A stretch of 64,000 nt of DNA from Stemphylium vesicarium (GCA_004380135.1 QXCR01000062.1:97763-161762); one strand, 5' to 3'; shown: positions 23,229 through 34,312, numbered from the stretch's first letter. Notes: generated by a model from the letters alone, not told the origin. Numbers and translations are program-made.

Positions 23229-25220
23229 ATGGTAGGAGCAGGCCCCGTGCAGCAATCATTCCAGCTTCAGTCCTGCATTCGGCGTCATGTGGTTGAACCG
23301 GTGAAAAGACTGAAGCGACCAGTTTTTCACGAACAGGCGACTACTGAACGAAATGGAATCTCCCTAAGAGGAGACCCCAAGGACGCAACAGATCATCACC
23401 AAACCACAATCGCGGTATCAGAGAATCCAGAAGGGCGCCTAGATGGTGGCGTTTCGTCTGAAGGCAATATCTATACTGAGAGGCTACTATCGGGACGTCA
23501 GATACGCCTTCTCCATATTCGGCCATCTTCCAACCCGGAGGAAGAGTTGACATGTGACCTTGAGACCGTCGAACTTGAAGATGAACCGATTTACGAAGCA
23601 TTATCCTATGTATGGGGCGTGGACCCGCCCACAGTCCCGATCATCTGCAATGGCAAGCGATGCAATATTCGATCGAACCTCGTATCTGGCCTCCAGAGAT
23701 TGAGACTAGGTCATATCAGCCGCGTTATTTGGGCAGATGCATTGTACATCAACCAGAAAGACAACGAGGAAAAAAACCATCAAGTCCCTCACATATGGAC
23801 AGTCTACTCGCAGGCAATAAGAGTCGTCGTCTGGCTGGGCCACTACGATGAAGACGTTATCTCAGAAGCTTTCAGATGCGTTAGACTTGTCGCAGGCCAC
23901 GTGAAAAACATTTTGCATGCCAATGATATCCCTGTTTGGTACATGATGGACAAATCGGATGCTTCCAAAGCTGCTTATCTTGCAGTAAAGATTCCGAGCG
24001 CTTCTTTCACCGCCGACATGCGCCGCGGATTCGATACACTCTACGACTGCAAATGGTTCTCAAGGGTCTGGTGCATCCAGGAGATTTAATTGGCATAGGC
24101 TTCGATAGTCGTGTGGGGTCAACAGGAGATGCCTTGGGATGATATCTGCTTATCCGTGTCGTGGGTCGACTACAACCACTCCATTTTCGATGGCGATCAT
24201 GCATTCTTCAAATTTTGGGCGAGATATGCGAATATGATGGTCTTTCATACAAACAAGGAAAAACTTTTACTTGTTGTTTTGATCATATATCGGGAATTCC
24301 GTGCGACAGACCCAAGAGATAAGGTTTGTGGACTCTTGAGCTTCACCAATTGAGAGGATGCAGACCCTCTAAAGCCGGATTATCAGAAAAGCGTTAGTGA
24401 TGTTTTCACAGACACTGCTGCCTATATCATTAGTTCTGTTGGTGATCTTCGGATATTTTCCTACGTGGGGAAGCACCGCCATTACGATGGGAATGACGGT
24501 TACAAATCACGGGCGCCACGCTGGGACTCCCCCTTCACCTATACAAAGATATTCTCTTGGAACCACACGGGAACATTTCACCCCTGTTATGGGCGACAAG
24601 CTCGGTTGCTAAACGCGGAACATGGGACACCGGATCGAATACGTTTGGCAGGGGTCGAATACGACAAAGTGACCGCGACTGAGTACTTCCCCTTTGCTGA
24701 AGAGCCCGAGGACCCCGAAGAAGACTTTCCCTTCACCAAAATCTGCGAAGACGTTCTACAAGGGCGCCAAGATTACGATAAGAGCCTACGCGCATTAGCT
24801 TGTACATTGACAGCGGGATATGCCTGCCGGAAACACCCGTCTGAAGACGGTGATCCAAATCTCAAAGATATACATCATGGGGCCCTCAGCGAATTTCTGG
24901 AGTATGTGTAAAGGCCGAACGAAGACTCATCTCTAATGAGTGATGCCGCGCAGCGTTATAAGAAAGAGGCAGAGCGCCGTTGCGCAGGATTTAGATTCTT
25001 CTGGACATCTAACAGAGATTGTGGTTTAGGTCCCGGTTGTATGCGTACCGGCGACATCATTGTGGTTCTTTACGGTGGTCAAACATCTTTCGTGCTACGC
25101 CGGCGTGGCGACGCATACCTCATTCTAGACCAAGCCTACGTACACAGTATCATGGATGGACAGCTCATGGAAGAACTCGAAGCTGGGAGACGGGAAGAGC
25201 GGGTGTTTTGTCTTATTTGA
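23229..25220 (+). pseudogene. HET-domain (heterokaryon incompatibility) gene with four in-frame stops
   Basis: One reading frame of 664 codons keeps HET-family homology from end to end but is cut by stops at 24087-24089 (TAA), 24096-24098 (TAG), 24351-24353 (TGA) and 24909-24911 (TAA), before a terminal TGA at 25218-25220. HET motifs are intact: YEALSYVWG, RVIWADALYINQ, VYSQAIRVVVWLG and FSRVWCIQEI, then ATDPRDKVCGLLSF after the second stop. No frameshift is needed anywhere. All four stops can come from CAA, CAG or CGA by C-to-T change, as RIP would produce. HET proteins trigger cell death when incompatible hyphae fuse. The ATG at 23229 is the only in-frame one before the domain; the original start may lie in a lost upstream exon. 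A short N-terminal HET fragment could still be made. Confidence 0.85.
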
Positions 25221-25536
25221 ACGGTCACTTGAATCTCCTTCCGCACATAAACCTTCTTTCAGAACCTAAAAAAACTCTATCTTCTGATGCTTCCACAAAT
25301 CTTTATGACGAAGCCGTGGAGTCAGACAACCTAACAGCAAATGCACGATTGTGTACTCATCTTCAAGTTTCTTCTGCAGTGCAATCGCAGAGGTACACGA
25401 ACTCTAAGCAGCGACTGAATGCACAGTTTCAGGCGTCGAACGATTATACAAATGTATCAGCATGCGACATCAATCCCGTTGCCAGACTCGAATTCGTCAC
25501 GTGATCGAGACACGCCCCCACCACGTGCGCGTTTGA

Positions 25537-25549
25537 CCCCCCCCCCCCC
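25537..25549 (+). repeat. Poly-C run (13)
   Basis: Thirteen consecutive C residues downstream of the HET pseudogene, about 300 bases from a matching G run. Confidence 0.9.
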
Positions 25550-25830
25550 AAATCCACACCATCAACTCCAAAAGATACATACACACTTCATAACAAAAGA
25601 CACATGACACTCACACCCACACCTTCGGCACAACATTTACCTTCCACCGTGTTCTTTTAATCTAAGGTTCTGGCGTCGCGTCGCGCAGATCCCTGGTAAT
25701 TAATATGGAAGCGCGTTCCGGCGACATGAAAGCGGAGAAATGCGCACTTAGGGAACGTCATGGGATGGTATGGTGGGGATTGAGTGCGAAAAGGACAGAG
25801 TGTAATTGTTGATGGGAAGATGAGGAGGGA

Positions 25831-25842
25831 GGGGGGGGGGGG
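25831..25842 (+). repeat. Poly-G run (12) abutting a TATA box
   Basis: Twelve consecutive G residues end exactly where TATATAAG begins, so the homopolymer sits immediately upstream of the TATA box of the next gene. Confidence 0.9.
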
Positions 25843-25850
25843 TATATAAG
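25843..25850 (+). promoter_or_regulatory. TATA box (TATATAAG)
   Basis: TATATAAG lies about 150 bases upstream of the ATG at 26001 and directly follows the G12 run. It is the probable core promoter of the secreted protein gene. Confidence 0.5.
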
Positions 25851-26000
25851 GCTGCTTTTGGTAGCGTAGCTGGGGTGGTTAGATTTGGTATTTAGTTGTC
25901 GAGGACGTTACTACTGCACTTTGTTGCATCTTCGCATACTCGTAAACTCGTCGCAGCACAACAATTTCCAAAAGCATCTATATCCCCACCACAAAAAAAA

Positions 26001-26678
26001 ATGAAACCACAAGCCCTCCTCCCCCTCCTCCTCTCCCTCACCACCGCCTCCGCCTCCGCCTCCGCCTCCTCAGAAAACGCCTCCACGCCCGATCCCCCCA
26101 CCGAACCCACCCCCATAGGCGCCCTCTGGACCTCAACATGGACCCCCCAGTCCCTAACCCCCTACACCCAGCACTGCGCCTCCACCACCTCTTACACCGC
26201 AAAATCCTACAAACTCAACGAACTCTACCCAGACCTCGCAACCTACGCTCCGCAGCTAAAAGTCTTCTACAACAAGCAACTCTACGCGGGATCCTGGGGC
26301 GGCATCGACGTGCATGGTGTGGGCCGCGAACTCCTCATGATGTCCATGGCAGACGTGCCAGTCAAAGTGCGGGACTGGATTAAGCGGGAGAAGGAGCAAC
26401 GGCACTATTGTGTGCAGGACGATGTTGTGTTTTTTGCGCCTGGGGCGGTGTATCCGATTTTGCCGTTGTGGGTTGATGATGTTGAGGAGATGAAAGAGGG
26501 AGAGGGAGAAGGGGATGTTTGTGAGGGCGTGTATGAGGGGTTGGAGGCTTATAGTAATGAGCCGGGGGATGGGAAGGTGATTGGAAAGGTTAGGCATTCG
26601 AATGTGGGGGATAAAGAGGTTAGGTTTGTGGTTGAGGCGGTGGTTGTTAGGGCGAAGGAGGGGAGAGATGAGCTGTAG
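26001..26678 (+). CDS. Predicted secreted protein, unknown function
   Basis: Single exon, 225 residues. The ATG at 26001 was chosen because it follows an A-rich Kozak context and starts a clear signal peptide (MKPQALLPLLLSLTTASASA); an upstream in-frame ATG at 25896 would bury it. A (GCCTCC)n run encodes the Ala-Ser repeat at the signal-peptide end. The mature part has a Ser/Thr/Pro-rich entry, then a globular region with WTPQSLTPYTQHC and a Tyr/Gly-rich stretch, only three cysteines, and an acidic C-terminal half. Codon third positions shift from C-rich in the first half to G/T-rich in the second. I do not recognise the family; an extracellular or wall-associated role is inference. Confidence 0.7.
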   Translation: MKPQALLPLLLSLTTASASASASSENASTPDPPTEPTPIGALWTSTWTPQSLTPYTQHCASTTSYTAKSYKLNELYPDLATYAPQLKVFYNKQLYAGSWGGIDVHGVGRELLMMSMADVPVKVRDWIKREKEQRHYCVQDDVVFFAPGAVYPILPLWVDDVEEMKEGEGEGDVCEGVYEGLEAYSNEPGDGKVIGKVRHSNVGDKEVRFVVEAVVVRAKEGRDEL

Positions 26679-26815
26679 GTGTTGAGGCAGGGGTCTTTGC
26701 ATGTGGGATGTGTGTTTGATTGAACTGGGTCTATGGATGGATGGGTATTGGGCGTTTATGGTATCATGGGACAAGAATAGAAAGACAAAACTACAACCCC
26801 TTCGGTTAAGAATGG

Positions 26816-28073
26816 TTATGATTCCCCACCATTCTTCTTTGCCTCCTCCCTTTGCTTATGCAGCTCCTTCTTCCTCCGCTGTTCGTTGCGCGAGTGCGTA
26901 ATCGCCATTATCATGTTGTAGATGAATGTCCACACAAAGATTATGACGACAAAGGCTAGGACGGCCACGACGCTGACCATGCTGAAGACAACGAAGACGT
27001 ACGATGCACGGATGAATGAGTAGTTTTCCTCGAGCGTTGTGGCGGTTGAGGATGGAAAGGATAGGCCGACTTGCATGGCTGAGAGCACGAGCGAGAAGAA
27101 GACGAAAACGATGAGGATCCAGGAGAATTTCCGCTGGAAGAAGACGACGTAGCGATTGTATCCGTATCTGCAAATAATCAGTCAGAGCTCGCGACGAGGT
27201 AGCTCAACGGAGACGTACAAATATCCCCTCACGAAATGGGTATGCGCATATCTAATGCGATATGTCGTGTTGATGCGGCCGAGGCGCAAGTCTCCATACT
27301 GATACCGTTGATTGACTTGTTGTAGTGTTTCCATGTCGATGTGGTCCATGAAGTCGCGAGCAAAGTCTTTCCACCAGTGCCAGGTGATGAAAGATGGCAG
27401 GAGGAAGCAGTCGTGTGCAATCTTGAGATCTAGCGGCGTGGTAACTAGCCACACATAGCTCACTAGAAAGCCGGCTGCGCTCCTCCATAACGGACCGTCT
27501 TTACTCTTGTCGCCGTCGTCGCCGCCTTCGCATAACCATTCTGTCCAGAACTTGTGGCACACCATCCACTCGGGGAGTGGTTTTACCAGTAACTTGGTGC
27601 TGAACTTGAGCAGGTGCAAATCCATCTGCTGCGTCTGCAGGATTTCTATTCCCATCATCTTGTACCGATGTAAGGGTCGTGCGCGCATCGGCCGGCCGGC
27701 CATCCAGAGTTGGCCGTGGATGCGGTTCAGACGAGAGAGGTCGAGTTCGAAGTCAAGAAAGGCCGGAATCTCATCTTCAGGTCGAATTATATTCTTACTC
27801 TTGCCAGCGATGGTGGGAAGAGAGTCGATGGCAGACAGCGGGAGATTGGTAGACGCTTCGAGGACTGGTTGGGCGTCGCCGGTGGAAGCGGGACTGATGG
27901 TGCCATTCTGTTGCGCGGTACCGGTTTGCGATGTAGCGAGAGTTTTGGACGTCGGTGGGATGGGGCGTGGAGAAAAGGGCGGCTTGCTAACGTATGTCTA
28001 GGAGTTATTAGGTACGGTCGCACATAAGCTACCTCAGCACCTCACTTACAGTCTGGATCACAGTCTTATCCAT
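26816..28073 (-). CDS. Predicted multi-pass membrane protein of unknown function (DUF6601-like)
   Basis: Three exons: 28073-28050, 27997-27219, 27167-26816, giving 384 residues; introns are 52 and 51 nt. Residues 1-85 are Ser/Thr/Pro-rich. Then comes LNRIHGQLWMAGRPMRARPLHR and a stretch with QTQQMDLHLL, which recall the fungal DUF6601 group; that match is from memory and untested. Hydrophobic segments occur around LWRSAAGFLVSYVWLVTTPL, in the FSWILIVFVFFSLVLSAMQV segment just after the second intron, and in VVFSMVSVVAVLAFVVIIFV. The tail is Lys/Arg/Glu-rich and cytosolic. Function unknown. Confidence 0.75.
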
Positions 28074-28591
28074 ATTGCCCTCGAGCGATCGTCGCGTGCG
28101 CTATTATGAGGAGAGGGATGCGGCGTTGCGCCCTATATGCCCCTGTCGCGACGCCAGCTGCGGCTGCAGCACGAGGCTCACACATGCAGGCACACAAGGC
28201 AGGTACAGCATGACGCGGGTGGGCGCCTGCTCCGCCCTCGATGGTCGACGGGAGCTAATCGCTAGGACTGTGGGGGACTAGATGCGGGGGCCAAAATCGC
28301 TCAGGCTGACTCTGGGCGCAGGAACGACGGCACGCTGGAATGCGTGATTGGACACGAAATATGCTGCGCCTATTTATAAGCCGATGACTGAGCCACCATA
28401 GTTGAAGAGGCTTGTATCATAGCACCGAAACTGTCATTACAACTCGATTACATAGATGAACCGATTGCTGTCCATCTGGCTCGTGACGCGATGGGAGTTT
28501 CAAACAAATAACGCCTCCATCTAATGCAGTTTTGGATATCATGTCCTTCGTTCATATCGGCCTCTCCCACATGACCCTGTTCAAGTACCAC
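28074..28591. other. Intergenic, no feature seen
   Basis: About 520 bases between the start of the membrane-protein gene and the stop codon of the BAR-SH3 gene. No feature seen. Confidence 0.6.
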
Positions 28592-30290
28592 TCACTTGCA
28601 GTAGTTTGCTGGGAAGCTACCTTGTTTTCCATGGATCTCACCCTGCCACCAATCCTGTGAGCTCTGCGTCTTCTTGATAACCTTGATCCGGTCGCCTTCT
28701 TTGAATGCGAGATCCCCATCTGTAAGGCTGTCAAAGTCGTACATCGCAGTCACATATTCCACGCCGAAAGAACCTATCTTTTTCGGGGGCGGTGGCGGGG
28801 GCTTCTTCTTCCCGGCTGCAGGGTTGGGCGACGACGGGTACCCGCTCGGGGTTGATCCATTGGAAGCAATTTTGTTACCAAAGTAGGAGTCCCCGTTGGT
28901 CCCATTTGAATAAGAAGAAGCCTGGGACGTGGACGAAAGACGGCGACCATACATGTCCTGGCCGGCACTGAGATGGGGCGAGCCACCGATCTTTGGCTTG
29001 CTAGCACTGAGAGAACTATAGGAAGGCTTGTTCGAGAGACTGATGGGGGGGCCGCTTTCGGAGGTTGAAGACAGGGTTTGCGACGGCCGCGCAGGTCTGC
29101 TGCCGCCGGTAATGGTAGGCACGCTGTCGTTGCTACTGGGTCTCCGCCCTGGAATGACCTTGTTCCTTATTCCCAGGCCCGTCAGCGTATCTCCCTTGTC
29201 CGGCAAACGCATGGGCATGTGAATCGCTTTGCCCGTCTTGAGCAAACCAAAGCTGGTCTCCATCTCAGTTCGCAATGGTGTAAAGCTCGAGTCCCATAGC
29301 GGTATGACCTCCTCGGGCTCCGGTGGTGGATCCGGATATCCCTGCTCGTGCGAGTACTGGTGTAGTACCGTGTACAGGTTACCAATCAGGTTATTTTGTA
29401 GCACAATCTGGTTGATCAGGAGGTGGGGCAGCAGGGAAAAGGTCGCGGCGTTCAATGGCGGGAGACGGTCGCGGAGGTTCTCATCAGCGAGCTGGTATGC
29501 GTGGGTAGAGCGCTCGAGGTCAACTTCGTGTTTGGCCAGGGCGTGGTTTTCGCGCTCAGAGCGTGTCTTCTTGTTCTGGAGGGCTTCGCAGCGGCTCTTG
29601 TAGCGTTCATAATCGACCTGTTAGGGTGTCAGCAATAGCAGCAATACCAGGCAGACCGTGCCGACCTTTGCCTCATCTCGCTTCTTGATAGCCTTCTCCA
29701 TGGGCTTCAATGCATCACGGGCTAGCTTGGCGGGTATGACGAGCTTCTTCTCAATGTCCTTGACTTCCTCCATCATGTCCGTTTTGAGTTCCGAGAAGGC
29801 TTCATGGAGGCCATGGACACGCTCGAGGACGGCGGGTGGAGTCTCGGCATGGACATGTGTGTTGGAACCACCCTCGCCGCCGAGAGGCTTGAAGATGGTG
29901 TAGAGGCATTCGACAGAGGTGAGTTGGTGGTTGAGGATATTTGTCCACGCGTCTCTCCATTGCTTCGCTGATGCTTCGAGCTGGACTTGTGTTAGTCACA
30001 TGCGCACGGTAAAATACACAGCATTTCCATTCTATCAGGTCGCAGCAAATAAAAAAGTCGGGCCATGCAGCTGGTCGGCATGCAGAACCACGCCAGACAT
30101 TGCGCGTCTGGCAACAACCCCACATGTTCACCGCCGCCGACAGTCTGAAGGAACAAGCCACAGTCACCATGGAACGCACCTTCTCCAGCATCATCTTGGA
30201 GTCGTCAAAGTCCTTGAGCATGGCTTCGACGTCGGCCTCATTGGGCGTCCGTGTCATGAAGCGCCCCGTGATTCTCTGCATGCGCTGCAT
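28592..30290 (-). CDS. BAR-SH3 domain protein (amphiphysin/Rvs167-Hob family)
   Basis: Three exons: 30290-30180, 29980-29666, 29617-28592, giving 483 residues. Intron 1 is long (199 nt, GACTAAC branch site); intron 2 is 48 nt with a weak GTCGGC donor. Residues about 1-240 form a BAR domain: MQRITGRFM, a long helix with EASAKQWRDAWTNILNHQL, EVKDIEKKLVIPAKLARDAL and YERYKSRCEAL. The middle is Ser/Pro-rich with a KKKPPPPPPKK run. The C-terminal 55 residues are an SH3 domain (AMYDFDSLTDGDLAFKEGD, WWQGEIHGKQGSFPANY). Such proteins bend membranes and link them to actin at endocytic sites. The Pro-rich run could bind its own or a partner SH3. It is divergent from the ZGRF1-like gene. Confidence 0.88.
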
Positions 30291-30838
30291 CTTGGGAGGT
30301 AGGCAGCAATTGCGAGCGGCAGAGTGTGATAGTAGGGAAAGGTGGAACGATCAAATCGTACAAGTTGCGGGTGATGGGCAGTGAGGAATGCTCGGACGCC
30401 CACTAGCGGTGGCTGTGCCCTAAAGGCGAGTGGGAATGGAAGTGAGGGAGAACAGGGGTGAGAGAGGGCCCCGCGCTGGACTGCGTTTCATGAGCTCAGC
30501 AGCAACGGTGGATCGGACGGCATCATGACGCGAGGCCAGTCAGCGTCAGGCGTCCGAACACGAAGACGTGGCATGACTGAAGCGGAAAAGACTGGACAGT
30601 GCCTACGTACCCCCCCGGGCCTGGTGTGTTTCCCGCCAGAGGTCAGTCCTGCGATGGTGGGTAGCTCCTGCCTGGGCCGTAGTGGGCGACGCTAAACCAC
30701 GTGCTCGCGCGGAGAGGAGGAAGGCGCGGCCGCTCTCCCAAAACGCGTCACCGACCGACCAACCCTCACTCTGCCCAGCAACCCCGCCCTCATGTTGCTC
30801 CCATACCACTCGACGCGTACCACACGATTCTCGACGCG
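30291..30838. promoter_or_regulatory. Divergent promoter region, BAR-SH3 / ZGRF1-like
   Basis: About 550 bases between two divergent start codons. No TATA box is obvious; specific sites cannot be named. Confidence 0.4.
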
Positions 30839-33187
30839 ATGACGGCCCCTCTGCGCAACACTCAGCACGCCTCCGCAATCGCAGCCATCACTGCCTCTCA
30901 AAACAGCGCGCCCGTGGCCGAATTTCGCTGTCTCTTCACCCAGGATATTCGACGGAAACAAAAGCGGTGGCAAGATGGCTATCTTAAATTCCACACGTTC
31001 AACAACCGGGTCATGGTGTATGACCAAGCACGGAACTTTCTCGGCGATACCTACTACAAAGACAGCAACGAGCTGCAAGAGGGCGACGAACTCAATTTGA
31101 ATAATGGTGCGCTGATTGAGGTTTCCGAAGCAATGGGCATCACACACACCGATCTGACACCGATATTGGACAAGAAGGCAAAGGAACAGCCACCCCGCCC
31201 GAGTGCTCCCTCCCAGCCAAAGCCGTTCCAAAGACCATCGTCGGTGGCGCCTAATCCCCAACGAAATGCATCGCAACTGCGCCACAAGTCTCTCAACACA
31301 CTGCTCGGGACCCCGAAAGGGCCGATTGGAAAGGCCCAGCCTATCAAGTCACCGTATGAGGCTCGCAAGGAGAAGGAGAAGGAGAATGAGCTGGCTGAAG
31401 AGCGCGCCCCAAAGAGACAGAAGACAGCCCCGGCACCCCCCGTCTGGAGAGCATCCAGCCCGGTGCAAGAGGAGAGCCCCGTAGCGAAAAAGGATCCACT
31501 GCCAATACCAAAGGCTGCAGACACGAAGAATGCCCGCAAACCCGCCAAGTTTATACCTCCATCAGCAACGGTCATAACGATAGACTCGGAGCCAGATCCT
31601 CATCCAGCCTATCTTTCCGATGTCACACTTCCTAGCACGCCTCCTAAAGTTGTCAAGAAGAGGATAGAACGCACAGCCAGAACGCCCGCGCCGCGACCTG
31701 TTGTGCCGCCGCAAGCCCCTGCGAAAACCCCAAAGATACCCAAAGGCAAAGTACCGGTGCCCAGTGTACGGGCTCTCGAGACCCCGAAGCGACCAGCGCC
31801 ACCTTCTTCGCCTCCAGTGAGCGCCTCGAACCGTCTCAGCAATATTGAATTCGCACTGCAGCCAGTCAATGTGCCGCCGAAGGAACCTTCGCCTCCTCCT
31901 CCACCGCCCTCTGAACCCTCTCCCCCTCCGGCTCGCAAAGCCAAATCGCTTCGACTTTCTACGGGAGTGAAACGTGGAAAACTGTTATGCCAGGCCCTGC
32001 CGCAACAGGATGCGAGGATTGGCAGCGAGCCAAGGGCGACGAATACAAAAGCCAGGGCTCGGACCGTATCGCGTGTAGCAAGCATAGAGCCATCCCCAGC
32101 CGTTTCCCAAGATGATAATTTCACCGCGGCGAAAGTACCACCAAAAGGCAAGCGAAGGGGGCCGGATTCTGATGAAGTCGCGCCTAAGAGAGCAAGAATC
32201 TCCAAGTCCCCATCTCTACCCTCACCTAGTCTCTTGGAAGACCCAGAAGTCATCCATGGCTTGATGGACCAGCAGCTGTTGATACCCTCATCGCCCATGC
32301 AACCTCACTTGGCGTCTTCACCTCCCACTGAAAATGCCACAATATCCAAGGCTGCAGTCGCAAAGCCACAATCTCCACCACCCAAGACAACAGCTCGCAA
32401 GGCCCCAGCGAAGAAGAAGGCAGAAAAGCCTAAACCAGCGGCGAAGGTTTCACCCCTCCCGCCAGCGATTAGTCCACCAATACCGGCATCACGAGATGCA
32501 TCTCCAGCACATGCTGAAGTCTCCGATATACAGTCCCGAACGGCATTGACATCCCCTCGCAAGGTGCCCCTCTCAACAGGCGGATTCCCCAAGCGACCCG
32601 CCAAACGTTCAAAAAAGCAGTCAGCCTCAACAAGCCCTAAACCAGACATGCCGCCCCCAGCGTCTCACCCTTTACGAGCCGACAAGAACGGCCCACTCAT
32701 GAGCACGACCAAACTAGCAGCGCTACTCCAGAAGCCGAAGAACCTCACCAAAGCACTCGCAGATCCCATTGAGGACGAAGGAAATGCAAATACTGCAGGT
32801 AAATCACCCACTCGCAGTTTCAGACGTGTAAGGAGCGAGAATGATGCACCGATTCCCAGCACAGCAGAAGTCTGGGAGAAACGCAACTTACCAAAGACTT
32901 CCAACAATGTCACAGATGTTGCCGAGGAGCCGGCAGCAGCAGTCACGGCTGAGGAACCGAAGAAGAAGAAAGACAGCGGGTTGGGAGCGCTCATCAGAAG
33001 AACAGATCCTAGGCGGAAGTTCAGGAGAACCCAAAGTCTGCAGGTGGATACAAATGTACCGCAACCAGTGACGGAAGAAGTCGAACTTCCGAGTCCGACT
33101 GTAGACAAAGATATTGGTCCATGGAGTACGGAAGCGAGCGATCTTTTTGATTGGAGGCCGCAGGGTAGGGGTTCAAATATTGAATGA
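30839..33187 (+). CDS. ZGRF1/Mte1/Dbl2-type genome-stability protein (DUF2439 domain)
   Basis: Single exon, 782 residues from the ATG at 30839; an in-frame ATG 46 codons upstream was not used because its sequence is Arg-rich and unlike the family. Residues about 25-100 form the DUF2439 domain: EFRCLFTQDIRRKQKRWQDG, KFHTFNNRVMVYD and FLGDTYYKD. The rest is disordered, rich in Pro, Lys, Ser and Ala, with many Ser/Thr-Pro sites, and ends in a short Trp-containing tail (FDWRPQG). Yeast Mte1 and fission-yeast Dbl2 carry this domain and work with the Mph1/Fml1 helicase at recombination intermediates; human ZGRF1 adds its own helicase. No helicase motifs are present here, so the yeast type fits. The role is by family. 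Confidence 0.8.
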   Translation: MTAPLRNTQHASAIAAITASQNSAPVAEFRCLFTQDIRRKQKRWQDGYLKFHTFNNRVMVYDQARNFLGDTYYKDSNELQEGDELNLNNGALIEVSEAMGITHTDLTPILDKKAKEQPPRPSAPSQPKPFQRPSSVAPNPQRNASQLRHKSLNTLLGTPKGPIGKAQPIKSPYEARKEKEKENELAEERAPKRQKTAPAPPVWRASSPVQEESPVAKKDPLPIPKAADTKNARKPAKFIPPSATVITIDSEPDPHPAYLSDVTLPSTPPKVVKKRIERTARTPAPRPVVPPQAPAKTPKIPKGKVPVPSVRALETPKRPAPPSSPPVSASNRLSNIEFALQPVNVPPKEPSPPPPPPSEPSPPPARKAKSLRLSTGVKRGKLLCQALPQQDARIGSEPRATNTKARARTVSRVASIEPSPAVSQDDNFTAAKVPPKGKRRGPDSDEVAPKRARISKSPSLPSPSLLEDPEVIHGLMDQQLLIPSSPMQPHLASSPPTENATISKAAVAKPQSPPPKTTARKAPAKKKAEKPKPAAKVSPLPPAISPPIPASRDASPAHAEVSDIQSRTALTSPRKVPLSTGGFPKRPAKRSKKQSASTSPKPDMPPPASHPLRADKNGPLMSTTKLAALLQKPKNLTKALADPIEDEGNANTAGKSPTRSFRRVRSENDAPIPSTAEVWEKRNLPKTSNNVTDVAEEPAAAVTAEEPKKKKDSGLGALIRRTDPRRKFRRTQSLQVDTNVPQPVTEEVELPSPTVDKDIGPWSTEASDLFDWRPQGRGSNIE

Positions 33188-33549
33188 CGTCTGGGAGTTT
33201 CACATGTCTTGATGCTGGGTTAGCAGAAAGATGCTGATTTGACGCCCTGGGTGCTTACACGAGGGTCTGTAGTTACGATTGCATGATATTGATACCCCAC
33301 AGTCTGCTTCGCATCATTCTTTTCCGGGCCTGTCGACTATCAGACAATCTTTTGTGGGGAGTAAGCCAAATAAAGTTGTCTCGACCAAGGCATTATGTTG
33401 ATCTTTGGACGACGCGATGGATGTTCCTCGTTTACTACCCGGGTCCTACCGTCTTACACTCCGTCTAACCGTCCGTCTATGCTTACGCCACTGACAGAGT
33501 CAGACGGCTCGTATAGCGTATTCTCAAAGTCGTTGCTTGTGCGCTAGTA

Positions 33550-34165
33550 GCTCAGTGATACTATACAACCTTTCAACATGTATCACACAGCTGGAGACGT
33601 CCTGCGGAATCAAGCAGGATCCGTTTGCCGCGGAGACGAAGTGTTTCTCCCAAGCAATCTAACGTAAGCCCCCTTGTGCAATGATCCCAGCCACTACCAA
33701 CCACGGATTGAGGATGGCCATCACGGTATGAGCAGCGAATCGGGACTCCACGACTAGGCACGATGGGTCCGGCAGACCGGACCAAATCAGATGAGGTCAT
33801 GTTGTGAGGGAGGAACGAAAAAATAGAAACATTGCCATGCCGGCGGTATAGTAATGTTGGATAGCTTTTGTGCCTGCATAAGGCCCTACGTCTCTCCGGG
33901 CCGAAATTTCTGCCGGCGCATCCGTGGCAATAGCGGTGCTGTTGGCACCAAGACGATGCGGAGTACTTCCTGGCCTGACTGAACAACTCCGAAAAAGAGG
34001 TTTTCCTTCCGCAACTGCGTGTAATGTGGGTGGTATGACTCGACATAGGATACAAGGATGACAGTCACGAGTATGGCTAATGTCAAGCCTGCCGAACCCC
34101 ATGTTTGAATACCTTTAAGAACAGCGAACAGGTCATTAATCGAAAGATGCCCAAATCAACGCCTA
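33550..34165 (-). pseudogene. Possible decayed membrane-protein gene
   Basis: The minus strand holds two protein-like stretches in different frames. The first, from about 34160 to 33886, contains LFAVLKGIQTWGSAG and a strongly hydrophobic segment TLAILVTVILVSYVES. The second, about 33790-33550, contains HTVMAILNPWLVVAGIIAQGG, with an in-frame TAG just after it and sensible sequence continuing beyond. The order and hydrophobicity suggest remnants of one membrane protein, with the TAG explicable as CAG to TAG. I cannot name the family, and unrecognised introns could explain part of the breakage. Confidence 0.3.
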
Positions 34166-34312
34166 TACCTCGGTGCTTACCCCAGAGTGGAACCAAAAAA
34201 AAAGTCTTGGCTTTCGCGGTGCTTACTCCGGAGTCTTTTCCATCATCATGCTCAGGTACCAGCGGTGTAACTTGCCAACATGGTACAATGAGTCATGAAT
34301 TCGTGGGCGATG

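Larger units (their letters stand above)
25221..26000. other. Intergenic with C13 and G12 runs
   Basis: About 780 bases. It contains a C13 run, a G12 run and the promoter of the following secreted protein. No gene seen. Confidence 0.6.

Noticed and set aside
33540..33560. TAGCTCAGTG resembling a tRNA A box
   Set aside because: No B box or cloverleaf can be drawn downstream.
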